In this document: in pieces, positions 55,015-63,634 of the stretch
Layout: each line of letters begins with the position of its first letter
Position numbering within the stretch: position 1 is the stretch's first letter
Assembly (NCBI RefSeq): GCF_900129705.1
Contig: NZ_FQWO01000002.1
Location: 1-64,000 of the forward strand
Length of the DNA stretch: 64,000 bases
Direction: 5' to 3'
Origin: Flavobacterium granuli
Lineage (GTDB): Bacteria > Bacteroidota > Bacteroidia > Flavobacteriales > Flavobacteriaceae
Translations under genes and position numbers: made by a program
The notes under the pieces: generated by a model
The model's input: the letters and a program-made list of their open reading frames with translations, nothing else
Told to the model about the DNA's origin: nothing
Database searches by the model: none

Positions 55015-55455
55015 ATGAAAAACCTGCACAACATCCTTAAAAAGGAAAATTACCGAAAAGTCAAATTTAAAATTACCAAAACCCAGCATCTTTTGATAAA
55101 GGCAAAAATAAATGGTGTCAAAGGAAATTTTATCCTGGATACGGGAGCTTCCAACAGTTGCGTAGGATTCGAAACCGTTGAATTATTTGAACTTCAGGCC
55201 AAAGAATCTAAAACCAAGGCTTCGGGAGCCGGAGCCACGGGTATGTTTACCCAGACCGCATTAAATAACCGAATACAATTGGGGTCTTGGAAAAGCAACG
55301 ACTTTGATTTAGTCATTTTTGATTTATCCCATGTCAACGAAGCCTTATTGCAATACAAAGCCAAACCCGTTCACGGCATTATAGGTGCCGATGTCTTGAT
55401 GAAAGGCAAGGCAATTGTGGATTATTACAATCATTATTTGTATTTGTTGAAATAA
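55015..55455 (+). CDS. Retropepsin-like aspartyl protease family protein
   Basis: 146 residues with the aspartic-protease signature FILDTGASNSCVG (about residues 40-52), followed by a flap-like SGAGATGMF segment and a hydrophobic IIGADVLMKGKAIVDY near the end, the second conserved part of clan AA (retropepsin-like) domains. Only one DTG is present, so activity would require a dimer. No signal peptide or membrane helix is visible. It is transcribed divergently from tatD and convergently with sucB, with a shared terminator. The function in bacteria is uncharacterised. Confidence 0.85.
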   Translation: MKNLHNILKKENYRKVKFKITKTQHLLIKAKINGVKGNFILDTGASNSCVGFETVELFELQAKESKTKASGAGATGMFTQTALNNRIQLGSWKSNDFDLVIFDLSHVNEALLQYKAKPVHGIIGADVLMKGKAIVDYYNHYLYLLK

Positions 55456-55460
55456 AAAAA

Positions 55461-55493
55461 AATCCCATCTAACAAATATTGTCAAATGGGATT
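55461..55493. terminator. Shared terminator between the retropepsin-like gene and sucB
   Basis: AATCCCAT / ATGGGATT arms, flanked by A-rich sequence on the left and T-rich sequence on the right, between two convergent genes. This suits bidirectional termination. Confidence 0.7.
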
Positions 55494-55515
55494 CTTTTAT
55501 AATTAGAAATGAATC

Positions 55516-56730
55516 TTACAATTCAAATGCTTTTTTAGGATTGTTGTCCAATAATAATTCCATTGGATTTTCTAAAGCTTCTTTAACAGCAACTAAGAAA
55601 CCAACAGACTCACGGCCATCGATGATTCTGTGATCATAAGAAAGCGCCACATACATCATTGGGTGAATTTCTACTTTCCCGTTTACGGCAATCGGACGCT
55701 CGATAATATTGTGCATTCCAAGGATTCCAGATTGAGGAGGATTGATAATAGGAGTTGATAACATCGATCCAAAAACACCACCATTGGTAATTGTAAATGT
55801 ACCGCCCGTCATATCATCAACAGTGATTTGACCATCACGCGCTCTAATGGCTAATCTTTTGATTTCGGCTTCAACACCACGGAAAGTCAAATTCTCTGCG
55901 TTACGAACAACAGGAACCATCAATCCTTTTGGCCCTGAAACAGCGATAGAGATATCGCAGAAATCGTAAGCCACTTTATAATCACCATCCATCATAGAAT
56001 TTACATCAGGATACAATTGCAAAGCTCTTGTTACCGCTTTGGTAAAAAATGACATGTATCCAAGACCTACACCACCATGCTTCGCTTTGAATTCATCTTT
56101 ATATTGATTGCGGATCAAGTTGATAGGCGTCATGTTTACTTCATTAAAAGTAGTTAACATGGCTGTTTCGTTTTTGGCAGCAACCAATCTTTCGGCTACC
56201 TTACGACGCAACATAGAAAGCTTTGTACGCTCTGTTCCTCTGGATCCTCCTGTAGGAGTTCCCATTGAAGGCACTGCATTTACGGCATCTTCTTTAGTGA
56301 TTCTTCCGTCTTTTCCTGTTCCGGTGATAGAAGCAGGCGCTATATTTTTTTCGTCTAATATTTTTCTTGCTGCCGGAGATGGAGTCCCTGAAGCATAAGT
56401 TGCTGCTGGAGCTGCAACTGGAGCTGGAGCCGGAGCTGCTTTTGGAGCTTCAACTGCTGCTACCGGAGCTGCTGCTGAACCTGATGGCTTAGCCGCTGCA
56501 GTGTCAATTAAACAAACTACTGCCCCTACCGCTACTGCGTCACCTTCTTCGGCTTTCAATGTGATGATTCCGCTGGCTTCAGCTGGTAATTCCAGTGTTG
56601 CTTTATCCGAATCAACCTCAGCAATTGCTTGGTCTTTCTCTACATAATCTCCGTCTTTTACTAACCAAGTTGCAATTTCAACTTCTTTTATAGATTCCCC
56701 TGGTGATGGGACTTTCATTTCTAAAATCAT
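55516..56730 (-). CDS. sucB: 2-oxoglutarate dehydrogenase E2 (dihydrolipoyl succinyltransferase)
   Basis: 404 residues. An N-terminal lipoyl domain has the lipoylated Lys in [14 protein letters not shown] (about residue 43). An Ala/Pro-rich linker (about 80-110) leads to the peripheral subunit-binding domain ([15 protein letters not shown], about 117-150). The catalytic domain (about 175-404) carries [24 protein letters not shown] and the active-site [14 protein letters not shown]. It transfers succinyl groups to CoA in the TCA cycle. It lies in the same orientation as sucA, separated from it by one small gene, and the three probably share a transcript. Confidence 0.97.
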   Translation of the reverse strand: MILEMKVPSPGESIKEVEIATWLVKDGDYVEKDQAIAEVDSDKATLELPAEASGIITLKAEEGDAVAVGAVVCLIDTAAAKPSGSAAAPVAAVEAPKAAPAPAPVAAPAATYASGTPSPAARKILDEKNIAPASITGTGKDGRITKEDAVNAVPSMGTPTGGSRGTERTKLSMLRRKVAERLVAAKNETAMLTTFNEVNMTPINLIRNQYKDEFKAKHGGVGLGYMSFFTKAVTRALQLYPDVNSMMDGDYKVAYDFCDISIAVSGPKGLMVPVVRNAENLTFRGVEAEIKRLAIRARDGQITVDDMTGGTFTITNGGVFGSMLSTPIINPPQSGILGMHNIIERPIAVNGKVEIHPMMYVALSYDHRIIDGRESVGFLVAVKEALENPMELLLDNNPKKAFEL

Positions 56731-56804
56731 CTTGTATAATTTTTAAATTATGAATTTTAAATTTCTTATGTTATTTCGCTTTCAACACTTATAAAGTTGT
56801 TGCC

Positions 56805-57395
56805 TTATTTTCCTGTTTCCGAATTCGAAATATAGTTATCATTCACTGAAATAACGGTATAAACCTCGCCATCAGCTTTTCGTTTATTATATTTTTCGAT
56901 TGAACGCTTTACTAAATCTTCCTGATCTTTCTTAGCTTCATTCAAATCATCTTCACTTATTGTATATTCTTTGGCGCCTGATATTGCTTCCAATACACTT
57001 GCCTTTTTTCTTTCGTATTTCTTAATATTCTTATAATTTTCTTTATTATTATCGAAAGGTATTAATTTTACTCCAGCCTTAAATGCACCCATTTGAGGTT
57101 CAGAATCAACTATATAAACTTTACCTGCCTCAAGTTCTGCCTCTAAATAATCTACATTTTCAGATTTAGCCCAAAATAAATGTTTTCCGGGCTCACATTC
57201 GTATGCTAAATATTTACCATGATTAAACTTACCTAAATACTTTTCTCCATCAAAATATTTAAAATTAATCAAAAAACCCATTGAGGAAACTCTTGTAAAA
57301 TACACTAATGATTTTCCTTCACTTGGACTTTTAATTTCTTGAGAATAACTTCCTACCGTAAATAAAACAAGGATTATTAAAACTATTTTTCTCAT
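56805..57395 (-). CDS. DUF2846-like secreted protein between sucA and sucB
   Basis: 196 residues from MRKIVLIILVLF, which gives a signal peptide ending near SYSQE; the longer frame overlaps the sucA end and adds implausible sequence. The domain (about 25-130) resembles DUF2846, with SLVYFTRVSSMGFLINFKYF, YLGKFNHGKYLAYECEPGKH and LEAGKVYIVDSEPQMG. The C-terminal 60 residues are charged and helical (LNEAKKDQEDLVKRSIEKYN). It starts 7 bases after the sucA stop. I know of no link between this domain and the oxoglutarate dehydrogenase complex, so its place inside the operon is probably a late insertion. Confidence 0.75.
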   Translation of the reverse strand: MRKIVLIILVLFTVGSYSQEIKSPSEGKSLVYFTRVSSMGFLINFKYFDGEKYLGKFNHGKYLAYECEPGKHLFWAKSENVDYLEAELEAGKVYIVDSEPQMGAFKAGVKLIPFDNNKENYKNIKKYERKKASVLEAISGAKEYTISEDDLNEAKKDQEDLVKRSIEKYNKRKADGEVYTVISVNDNYISNSETGK

Positions 57396-57402
57396 AAAAC
57401 AA

Positions 57403-60177
57403 TTATGTAAATAAATTTTTATCAAAAACCATTCTGATAGCATCGGCATGACGGCGTTTTGCTCTGGTATAACTTCCGGAAGCCGGAGCCGAATATGCTT
57501 TCAAAGAAGCTAATCTCCATTTTACCAAGTTGAAATTCATCAACATGAAGCTATAAGCTCCCATGTTTTTTGGTTCTTCTTGTGCCCAAACATAATCATC
57601 AGCGTTTGGATATTGAGCGATAATTGCTTTTAATTGTTCTACCGGTAATGGGAATAATTGTTCAATTCTCACTACGGCAACATCTTTGCGTCCGTTATTT
57701 TCTCTTTCGGCAGTGATGTCATAATAGAATTTACCGGTGCAGAAAACTAAGGTTTTTACCTCTTCTTTGTTTACTGTTGTATCATCAATTGTTTCCTGGA
57801 AACTTCCGTTAGTGAATTCTTCTATTGAAGAAACGCATCTTGGATCACGCAATAAACTCTTTGGTGTAAACACGATAAGTGGTTTACGGAAAGTGGTTTT
57901 CATTTGTCTTCTCAACAGGTGGAAGAAGTTTGCCGGCGTGGTACAATCGGCAACATACATATTATGTCTGGCACAAAGCTGTAAATACCTTTCCATCCTA
58001 GCCGAAGAGTGTTCTGCTCCTTGCCCTTCGTAGCCGTGAGGCAGTAGTAAAACAATTCCGTTTTGATTGTTCCATTTGTCTTCCCCACAGGAAATGTATT
58101 GGTCAATCATAATTTGAGCGCCATTAGAGAAATCTCCAAACTGTGCTTCCCAAATCGTCAATGTATTAGGATTAGCCAAAGCATATCCATAATCAAATCC
58201 TAAAACCCCGTATTCTGATAAAAAGGAATTAAAAATATGAAATTTTCCTTTTGCTCCTTCTAAGCTATTTATTAATGTTACTTCTTCTTCCGAATCTTCT
58301 ACCTTAACCACAGCATGACGGTGAGAGAAAGTTCCACGCTCCACATCCTGACCGGAAATACGAACATCATAACCTTCCTGCAATAAAGAGCCATAGGCCA
58401 AATGTTCTCCCATTCCCCAATCTAATTGATTGGTTTCAAAGAACATCGTTTTCCTGTCGTTTATTAATTTTTCTGTTTTTTTGATAAACTTTTTATCCGA
58501 AGGTAAATTACAAATAGCGTTTGCTACCTGAGTCAAACCTTCTTTAGGATAAGTCGTATCCACCTTTTGCAACATTTGAGTATCAGTCACCTGCTCAAAA
58601 CCTTTCCATTCATTTTTCATAAATGGAGTGATAATGGTCAAATCTTTTTTGCGTGAAGCTTCCAGATTGATTTCTAGATTCGATTTATATTCTACCTCTA
58701 AACTATTGACATAAGTAGCGTCGATAACACTTTCTGACAATAATTTTTCAGCATAAATGTCTCTAGGATTTTTATGCTTTGCAATAAGTTTATACAATAC
58801 CGGTTGTGTAAAACGAGGTTCATCACCTTCATTATGTCCGTATTTTCTATAGCCTAATAAATCGATAAACACATCACGTCCAAATTCCATTCTATAGTCC
58901 AAAGCAAATGCCATGGCATGTACTACCGCTTCGGCATCATCGGCATTGACATGCAATACTGGCGACAACGTTACTTTGGCAACATCTGTACAATATTTAG
59001 AAGAACGGGCATCGGTATAATTTGTGGTAAATCCAACTTGGTTATTGATAACAATATGAATGGTACCGCCTGTCTTGTAACCATCAAGCTGAGCCATTTG
59101 AATGATTTCATAAAGAATCCCTTGTCCAGCTATGGCCGCATCTCCGTGTACCGCAATTGGCAATACTTTTGAAAAATCATCCGGGAAATACTTATCCTGT
59201 TTCGCTCTGGTAATTCCTTCAATTACCGCCCCTACTGTCTCTAAGTGAGATGGATTTGGCGCTAAATTGATGTTTATCTTTTTACCTGTGGCAGTAACTT
59301 TATCAGCTGTTAAGCCCAAATGGTATTTTACGTCTCCGTCAAAATATTCCTGATCGTAATCTTTACCATCAAATTCGCCGAAAATATCCTGGGTAGATTT
59401 GCCAAATATATTTGCCAAAACGTTCAAACGACCACGGTGTGCCATTCCCATAACAAATTGTTCCACTCCTTTTTCGGCAGCTTTTTCAATCAAAGCATCC
59501 AGAGCCGGAATAATTGTTTCTCCTCCTTCTAGCGAAAAACGTTTTTGACCTACATATTTTGTATGCAAGAAATTCTCAAAAGAAACCGCCTCATTCAATT
59601 TATTCAAGATTGATTTTTTCTCCTCGTTAGAGAATTTAGGCAAATTATCATTTACACCTAGCTTATCCTGAATCCATTTAATAACGCCAGGATTCCTGAT
59701 ATACATGTACTCGACACCAATGTGTTGGCAGTAAATCGTATCAAGATGCTTAATAATATCCGAAAGCGAACAAGGCGCTTTTCCTATAATCTTGGCCGCA
59801 TCAAAAATAGTATTCAAATCAGAACTTGCAAGTCCAAAATTTTCGATATCCAAAGTAGGCGTTGATGCTCTACGATCGCGAACCGGATTTGTTTTTGTAA
59901 ACAAATGACCACGAGAACGGTAGCCGTCAATCAGTTTTAATACGTTGAATTCTTTTTGAAGTTTTTCAGAAATAGGTGCACATTCTATAGCCCCGGCTGC
60001 TACATTTGCTATGTATGTCGCTGGGTTTTCCTCATTATAAGTAGCCATCCCAAAGTCAAAACCTTGAAAAAAACTCCTCCAGCTTGGCTCTACGCTATCT
60101 GGATTTTCTAAATATTGATCGTATAATTGTGCAAAAAACTCTGTATGTGCTGCGTTTAAAAATGAAAACCTATCCAT
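57403..60177 (-). CDS. sucA: 2-oxoglutarate dehydrogenase E1 component
   Basis: 924 residues from MDRFSFLNAAHTEFF; the longer frame (to 60225) would run through the promoter box and is rejected. Motifs of the family: an N-terminal segment for complex docking (FFAQLYDQYLENPDS), MGMAHRGRLNVLANI near 265, LAPNPSHLETVGAV near 325, HGDAAIAGQGILYE (ThDP/Mg site) near 365, SHRHAVVK near 630, LPHGYEGQGAEHSSAR near 730 and EEPKNMGAYSF near 870. It decarboxylates 2-oxoglutarate with thiamine diphosphate and passes the succinyl group to the E2 lipoyl domain. Length and motifs are complete. Confidence 0.97.
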   Translation of the reverse strand: MDRFSFLNAAHTEFFAQLYDQYLENPDSVEPSWRSFFQGFDFGMATYNEENPATYIANVAAGAIECAPISEKLQKEFNVLKLIDGYRSRGHLFTKTNPVRDRRASTPTLDIENFGLASSDLNTIFDAAKIIGKAPCSLSDIIKHLDTIYCQHIGVEYMYIRNPGVIKWIQDKLGVNDNLPKFSNEEKKSILNKLNEAVSFENFLHTKYVGQKRFSLEGGETIIPALDALIEKAAEKGVEQFVMGMAHRGRLNVLANIFGKSTQDIFGEFDGKDYDQEYFDGDVKYHLGLTADKVTATGKKININLAPNPSHLETVGAVIEGITRAKQDKYFPDDFSKVLPIAVHGDAAIAGQGILYEIIQMAQLDGYKTGGTIHIVINNQVGFTTNYTDARSSKYCTDVAKVTLSPVLHVNADDAEAVVHAMAFALDYRMEFGRDVFIDLLGYRKYGHNEGDEPRFTQPVLYKLIAKHKNPRDIYAEKLLSESVIDATYVNSLEVEYKSNLEINLEASRKKDLTIITPFMKNEWKGFEQVTDTQMLQKVDTTYPKEGLTQVANAICNLPSDKKFIKKTEKLINDRKTMFFETNQLDWGMGEHLAYGSLLQEGYDVRISGQDVERGTFSHRHAVVKVEDSEEEVTLINSLEGAKGKFHIFNSFLSEYGVLGFDYGYALANPNTLTIWEAQFGDFSNGAQIMIDQYISCGEDKWNNQNGIVLLLPHGYEGQGAEHSSARMERYLQLCARHNMYVADCTTPANFFHLLRRQMKTTFRKPLIVFTPKSLLRDPRCVSSIEEFTNGSFQETIDDTTVNKEEVKTLVFCTGKFYYDITAERENNGRKDVAVVRIEQLFPLPVEQLKAIIAQYPNADDYVWAQEEPKNMGAYSFMLMNFNLVKWRLASLKAYSAPASGSYTRAKRRHADAIRMVFDKNLFT

Positions 60178-60214
60178 AATATCAGTGAATATACTTTTTG
60201 TTAAAATAGTTTGG

Positions 60215-60222
60215 CAAAAGTA
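60215..60222 (-). promoter_or_regulatory. -7 promoter box of sucA
   Basis: On the minus strand TACTTTTG fits TAnnTTTG, 37 bases before the chosen sucA start. It supports the shorter start. No good -33 TTG was seen at 19 bases. Confidence 0.5.
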
Positions 60223-60293
60223 CAATAATCCACTAAATTTATATTTACTTTTATTTACATTTAAATGTTAAATTGTTCTAAATTTAAATAATT

Positions 60294-60836
60294 ATGAGAA
60301 AGAATCGCTTTTTTTCTGTTTTAAAATTAATTTTAGCTGCCATTGTTTTATTAATTTCAAATAATCTGTTGGCACAACAACAAAAAAGCGTGTCAAATTC
60401 CGGAAACGATTTCTGGAGAAATGTGCAATTTGGAGGCGGAATCGGCTTGAGTCTGGGCACCGGCTATACCGACATTTCATTGGCTCCCAGTGCCATTTAC
60501 AACTTCAATGAATATGTCGCCTTAGGACTCGGGGCACAATACGCCTATATCAAACAGAAAAATTATTACGCTTCGCATCTATACGGAGGCAGTATAATCG
60601 CCTTGTTCAACCCGATTCAAGAAATTCAGCTTTCGGCAGAATTAGAAGAATTAAGAGTCAATGTAAACCTTGACGGATCAAGCAATAACTCCCAGGATTA
60701 TTGGAACACCGGCTTATTTCTGGGCGCTGGTTACAGAACCGGCAATGTAACTATTGGAGCCCGTTACAATGTATTGAATGACACCAATGACATTTACGGC
60801 AGCGCTTTCATGCCTTTTGTAAGGGTTTATTTTTGA
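60294..60836 (+). CDS. Outer-membrane beta-barrel-like protein
   Basis: 180 residues with a signal peptide (hydrophobic KLILAAIVLLISNNLLAQ). The mature part alternates polar and hydrophobic residues in strands of a small beta-barrel: QFGGGIGLSLGTGYTDISLA, YVALGLGAQYAYIKQKN, LFLGAGYRTGNVTIGARYNV, and a C-terminal FMPFVRVYF ending in Phe, as typical for outer-membrane proteins. Some databases label relatives as alpha-ketoglutarate decarboxylase, most likely because they lie next to sucA; nothing in the sequence supports that name. Transcribed divergently from sucA. Confidence 0.75.
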   Translation: MRKNRFFSVLKLILAAIVLLISNNLLAQQQKSVSNSGNDFWRNVQFGGGIGLSLGTGYTDISLAPSAIYNFNEYVALGLGAQYAYIKQKNYYASHLYGGSIIALFNPIQEIQLSAELEELRVNVNLDGSSNNSQDYWNTGLFLGAGYRTGNVTIGARYNVLNDTNDIYGSAFMPFVRVYF

Positions 60837-60880
60837 TTTTTCCCTTTTCAAAGAACAGAGAAATCCCAATCAAAAAGAAA

Positions 60881-61234
60881 TTATTTATATTTATTCCTGA
60901 ACCAAACCTTCTGCCACTCTCTTTTTAGAATCAAAAAAGAAACCTCTTCGGCCAGAATCACTAAGTCTGATCCGTCCAGTTCTTTTATCTGCTGCTCAGA
61001 AACATCAATAATATAAAGCAGATTGAGGTATTCGGCAAATTTATATTGAATCAACCTGTAGATTTTTTCATGCAATTGAATTTTTAATTCCTCTGGAGAA
61101 ATACTCAAAGGAAAATCAACTCCTTCATTGGCCAGATTAAAATCTTTATTCAATTGCTCGACTAATTTGATATACAAAGTCTCTTTCTCGGCTTCCGAAA
61201 ACAGCAAATCAACAGTTACTGGCGCTATATACAT
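60881..61234 (-). CDS. Conserved hypothetical cytoplasmic protein (117 aa)
   Basis: I recognise no domain. It is a mostly helical, acidic protein without a signal peptide: LFSEAEKETLYIKLVEQLNK, LKIQLHEKIYRLIQYKFAEYL, VILAEEVSFLILKREWQ. Regular codon use, and a start at a position well separated from the upstream gene, support a real gene. It follows the polyprenyl synthetase gene in the same direction by 89 bases, with a weak hairpin (TCCCGA/TCGGGA, 61259-61275) between, and converges on the outer-membrane protein gene. Confidence 0.65.
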   Translation of the reverse strand: MYIAPVTVDLLFSEAEKETLYIKLVEQLNKDFNLANEGVDFPLSISPEELKIQLHEKIYRLIQYKFAEYLNLLYIIDVSEQQIKELDGSDLVILAEEVSFLILKREWQKVWFRNKYK

Positions 61235-61323
61235 GGGTTTTTTGATTTTTAATTAACGTCCCGAAACCATCGGGATTGATTTAAGATTCCTGAGCACGAA
61301 ATACTGCGGCAGATTATTGCCCA

Positions 61324-62298
61324 CTATACTTTCCTTCCCATCAAGTCTTCGCCGAAAGCGCGCAATATCGCTTTCTTGTCTTTCTCGATATCCATTTTTT
61401 CAAGGGTATCAAAAGCTTGAAAAGTATATTGCTGTATGGCTTGTTGGGTCGCTTTTGAAGCTCCCGAACGAACAAAAATTTCTTTTACCACATTTATTTT
61501 ATCCAAATTATCCTCCAGTTGAACAGAAAACAAATCTATTAATTGCTGCCCTTCTTCTTTTGCCGAAAACTCTAATGCTTTTAGATACAAATAGGTTTTT
61601 TTATTCACAATAATATCACCGCCCAACTGTTTTCCAAAGGTTTCCGGATCGCCGAATGCATCTAAGAAATCGTCTTGCAATTGGAAAGCCAAGCCTAAAT
61701 TCAATCCAAATTCGTAAATTAAATTTGCATTCGCTTCAGAAGTTTGGGCTACAATCGCACCCATTTTCATCGCTGCAGCAACCAGAACGGCTGTTTTATA
61801 TTCAATCATTTTCAGATATTCAGCAATAGTGACATCTTTTCGAGCTTCAAAATCAACATCCCATTGCTGTCCTTCGCAAACTTCGAGTGCTGTCTTACTG
61901 AACAATTTTGCCAAATCCCTGAAAATAGCAGGTTCATATTGCTCAAAATACTGATAGGCCAAAATAAGCATCGCATCTCCAGACAAGATCCCCGTATTGA
62001 GATCCCATTTTTCATGAACCGTTTCGTGTCCACGTCTCAACGGTGCATCATCCATAATATCATCATGGACTAATGAAAAATTATGAAAAACTTCTACCGC
62101 CATAGCAGCTGGAAGTGCTTTTTTATAATCTGCATTAAAAACCTCCGAAGCCATCAGGGTCAACAAAGGCCTCATGCGCTTTCCTCCTAAACCTATTATG
62201 TATTCAATAGGCTCATATAGATTTTTAGGTTCTTTACGGATGGATTGATTCATTAAATAAGTCAAGAAAAAATCTCGATACTGGCTAATGGCGTGCAT
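61324..62298 (-). CDS. Polyprenyl (isoprenoid) synthetase
   Basis: 324 residues, all-alpha trans-prenyltransferase. GGKRMRPLLTLMASE is near residue 34. The first Asp-rich motif LVHDDIMDDAPLRRG (about 76-90) and the second FQLQDDFLDAFGD (about 210-222) bind Mg-diphosphate; the GQQWDVDFE and YKTAVLVAAAMK segments between them also match. It condenses isopentenyl diphosphate with an allylic diphosphate. Chain length cannot be fixed from motifs: the gene could supply geranylgeranyl or longer prenyl diphosphates for menaquinone or other isoprenoids. Divergent from the yceI operon. Confidence 0.93.
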   Translation of the reverse strand: MHAISQYRDFFLTYLMNQSIRKEPKNLYEPIEYIIGLGGKRMRPLLTLMASEVFNADYKKALPAAMAVEVFHNFSLVHDDIMDDAPLRRGHETVHEKWDLNTGILSGDAMLILAYQYFEQYEPAIFRDLAKLFSKTALEVCEGQQWDVDFEARKDVTIAEYLKMIEYKTAVLVAAAMKMGAIVAQTSEANANLIYEFGLNLGLAFQLQDDFLDAFGDPETFGKQLGGDIIVNKKTYLYLKALEFSAKEEGQQLIDLFSVQLEDNLDKINVVKEIFVRSGASKATQQAIQQYTFQAFDTLEKMDIEKDKKAILRAFGEDLMGRKV

Positions 62299-62382
62299 AA
62301 AATATTTTTCGGCTAAATTACAGCATTAACCGCTTATAACAAACTGGCTTGTTAAATGAAATGTTAAAAAAAAGCAAATACT

Positions 62383-62414
62383 GCGGAAACTATTTTGGTT
62401 TCCTGAGTTTCCGC
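62383..62414. promoter_or_regulatory. Inverted repeat overlapping the yceI-tetR-tolC promoter (candidate operator)
   Basis: Perfect 9-base arms GCGGAAACT and AGTTTCCGC separated by 14 bases. The repeat covers the -33 element and ends two bases before the -7 box, so a protein bound here would block the promoter. The TetR-type regulator encoded second in the operon is the obvious candidate. Confidence 0.6.
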
Positions 62415-62424
62415 TTTACATTTG
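62395..62424 (+). promoter_or_regulatory. Promoter of the yceI-tetR-tolC operon
   Basis: TTG (62395-62397), 19 bases, then TACATTTG (62417-62424): an exact match to the Bacteroidota TTG-N19-TAnnTTTG promoter. The predicted transcript start is about 65 bases before the yceI ATG. Confidence 0.75.
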
Positions 62425-62495
62425 CAAACGAATTTTCACACTAAACGTTCCCATTGCGTTTTTAAATCGAAACGCAACAGACACATTTTTTAATT

Positions 62496-63017
62496 ATGAC
62501 AACAAAATGGACTATTGATTCGAATCAATCAGATGCTCTGATTAAAATTAGACATTCCATAATTGCTTATTTAGCCGGAACCAAAAACAAGTTTGACGGT
62601 TACTTAGACATTAAAAACAACGAGCTGGAAAATGCAAGCATCACATTTGATTTAGACATCAACAACAAAGACACCAAACTAGAACAGGTGGATTCGCATT
62701 TAAAATTAAATGATCTTTTTGACACAACGGTATACCCGCTTATCAGCTTTAAGTCGACATCATTCCAAAAAGTAAACAAAAACATTAACTTCCTCAAAGG
62801 AAACTTGACGGTAAAAAACATTACCAAAGTAGTAGAACTTGATGCAGAACTTATAGGAATTGAAACTTATAACGGGAGTACCAGAGCAGCTTTTGAAATC
62901 ACCGGAAGCATCAATCGCAAAGATTTTGGTTTAACATTAAATTCGCATAATCACTCTGGCGGTTTAGCTATGGGCCAAGACATTAAACTCGTTGCTAATC
63001 TGGAATTCAGTGCTTAA
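62496..63017 (+). CDS. YceI family protein
   Basis: 173 residues, the YceI lipocalin-like fold: WTIDSNQSDALIKIRHSII at the start, ITFDLDINNKDTKLEQVDSHLKLNDLFDTTVYPLISF in the middle (quoted in parts: LDINNKDTKLEQVDSH, LFDTTVYPLISFKS), FLKGNLTVKNITKVVELDAE and INRKDFGLTLNS near the end. The family binds isoprenoid-like lipids. There is no signal peptide, so this is a cytoplasmic version. It is first in an operon with a TetR regulator (20 bases on) and a tolC-type gene. Confidence 0.9.
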   Translation: MTTKWTIDSNQSDALIKIRHSIIAYLAGTKNKFDGYLDIKNNELENASITFDLDINNKDTKLEQVDSHLKLNDLFDTTVYPLISFKSTSFQKVNKNINFLKGNLTVKNITKVVELDAELIGIETYNGSTRAAFEITGSINRKDFGLTLNSHNHSGGLAMGQDIKLVANLEFSA

Positions 63018-63037
63018 ATAAAAACTAATTCAACACA

Positions 63038-63634
63038 ATGAAAGAGAAAATAGTATCAAAAGCCAGCGAATTGTTTTTAAAACTTGGTTTTAAAAGCATT
63101 ACTATGGATGATATTGCAGGAGAAATGTGTATTTCAAAAAAAACAATTTACAAATACTTCTGCAACAAAGAGGTTTTAATAGAAGAATGTACCACAATGG
63201 TTCATCAGGAATTGCATCGAATAGTGGATACCATTACAGCCAAAGATCACAATGCAATTAAAGAAAATTTTGAAATTAAAAGAATGTTTAAAGAGATGTT
63301 TAGTTCTTCAGACACATCTCCTTTATATCAATTAAAAAAATACTATCCAGCGATGTACCATACTGTCATCTCAAGAGAAATAGACGTTTGTCAGGCATGG
63401 TTCAAGCAAAACATCCAAAAAGGGATTGAGCAAGGATTGTATCGACAGGATATAGACATAAACACTTACGTTATATTCTATTACACCCTTCTTTTCAGCA
63501 TCAACGAAAACACAGGCTCTGAAAAAGATGCACAAAACAAAGAACTACAAGCTCTGGAATATCATACAAGAGCTATGGCAACAGCTGAAGGAATCATTGA
63601 ACTAGAGAAAAATTTACTAAACTTCACCCGATAA
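63038..63634 (+). CDS. TetR/AcrR family transcriptional regulator
   Basis: 198 residues. An N-terminal TetR HTH lies at about 5-50 (KASELFLKLGFKSITMDDIA, MCISKKTIYKYFCNKEVLIE), followed by a helical ligand-binding domain without recognisable specificity (YQLKKYYPAMYHTVISREID, FKQNIQKGIEQGLYRQDIDI). It is encoded between yceI and the tolC-type gene, whose ATG overlaps its stop by one base. By position it represses this operon and probably binds the inverted repeat at 62383-62414. The ligand is unknown; an efflux substrate or lipid is plausible. Confidence 0.92.
   Translation: MKEKIVSKASELFLKLGFKSITMDDIAGEMCISKKTIYKYFCNKEVLIEECTTMVHQELHRIVDTITAKDHNAIKENFEIKRMFKEMFSSSDTSPLYQLKKYYPAMYHTVISREIDVCQAWFKQNIQKGIEQGLYRQDIDINTYVIFYYTLLFSINENTGSEKDAQNKELQALEYHTRAMATAEGIIELEKNLLNFTR

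Noticed and set aside
60178..60225. Longer sucA start (16 extra codons)
   Set aside because: It would place the -7 promoter box inside the coding region and adds residues not seen in E1 proteins.
60294..60836. Alpha-ketoglutarate decarboxylase
   Set aside because: The protein is a small signal-peptide-bearing beta-barrel; the name probably spread from the neighbouring sucA.
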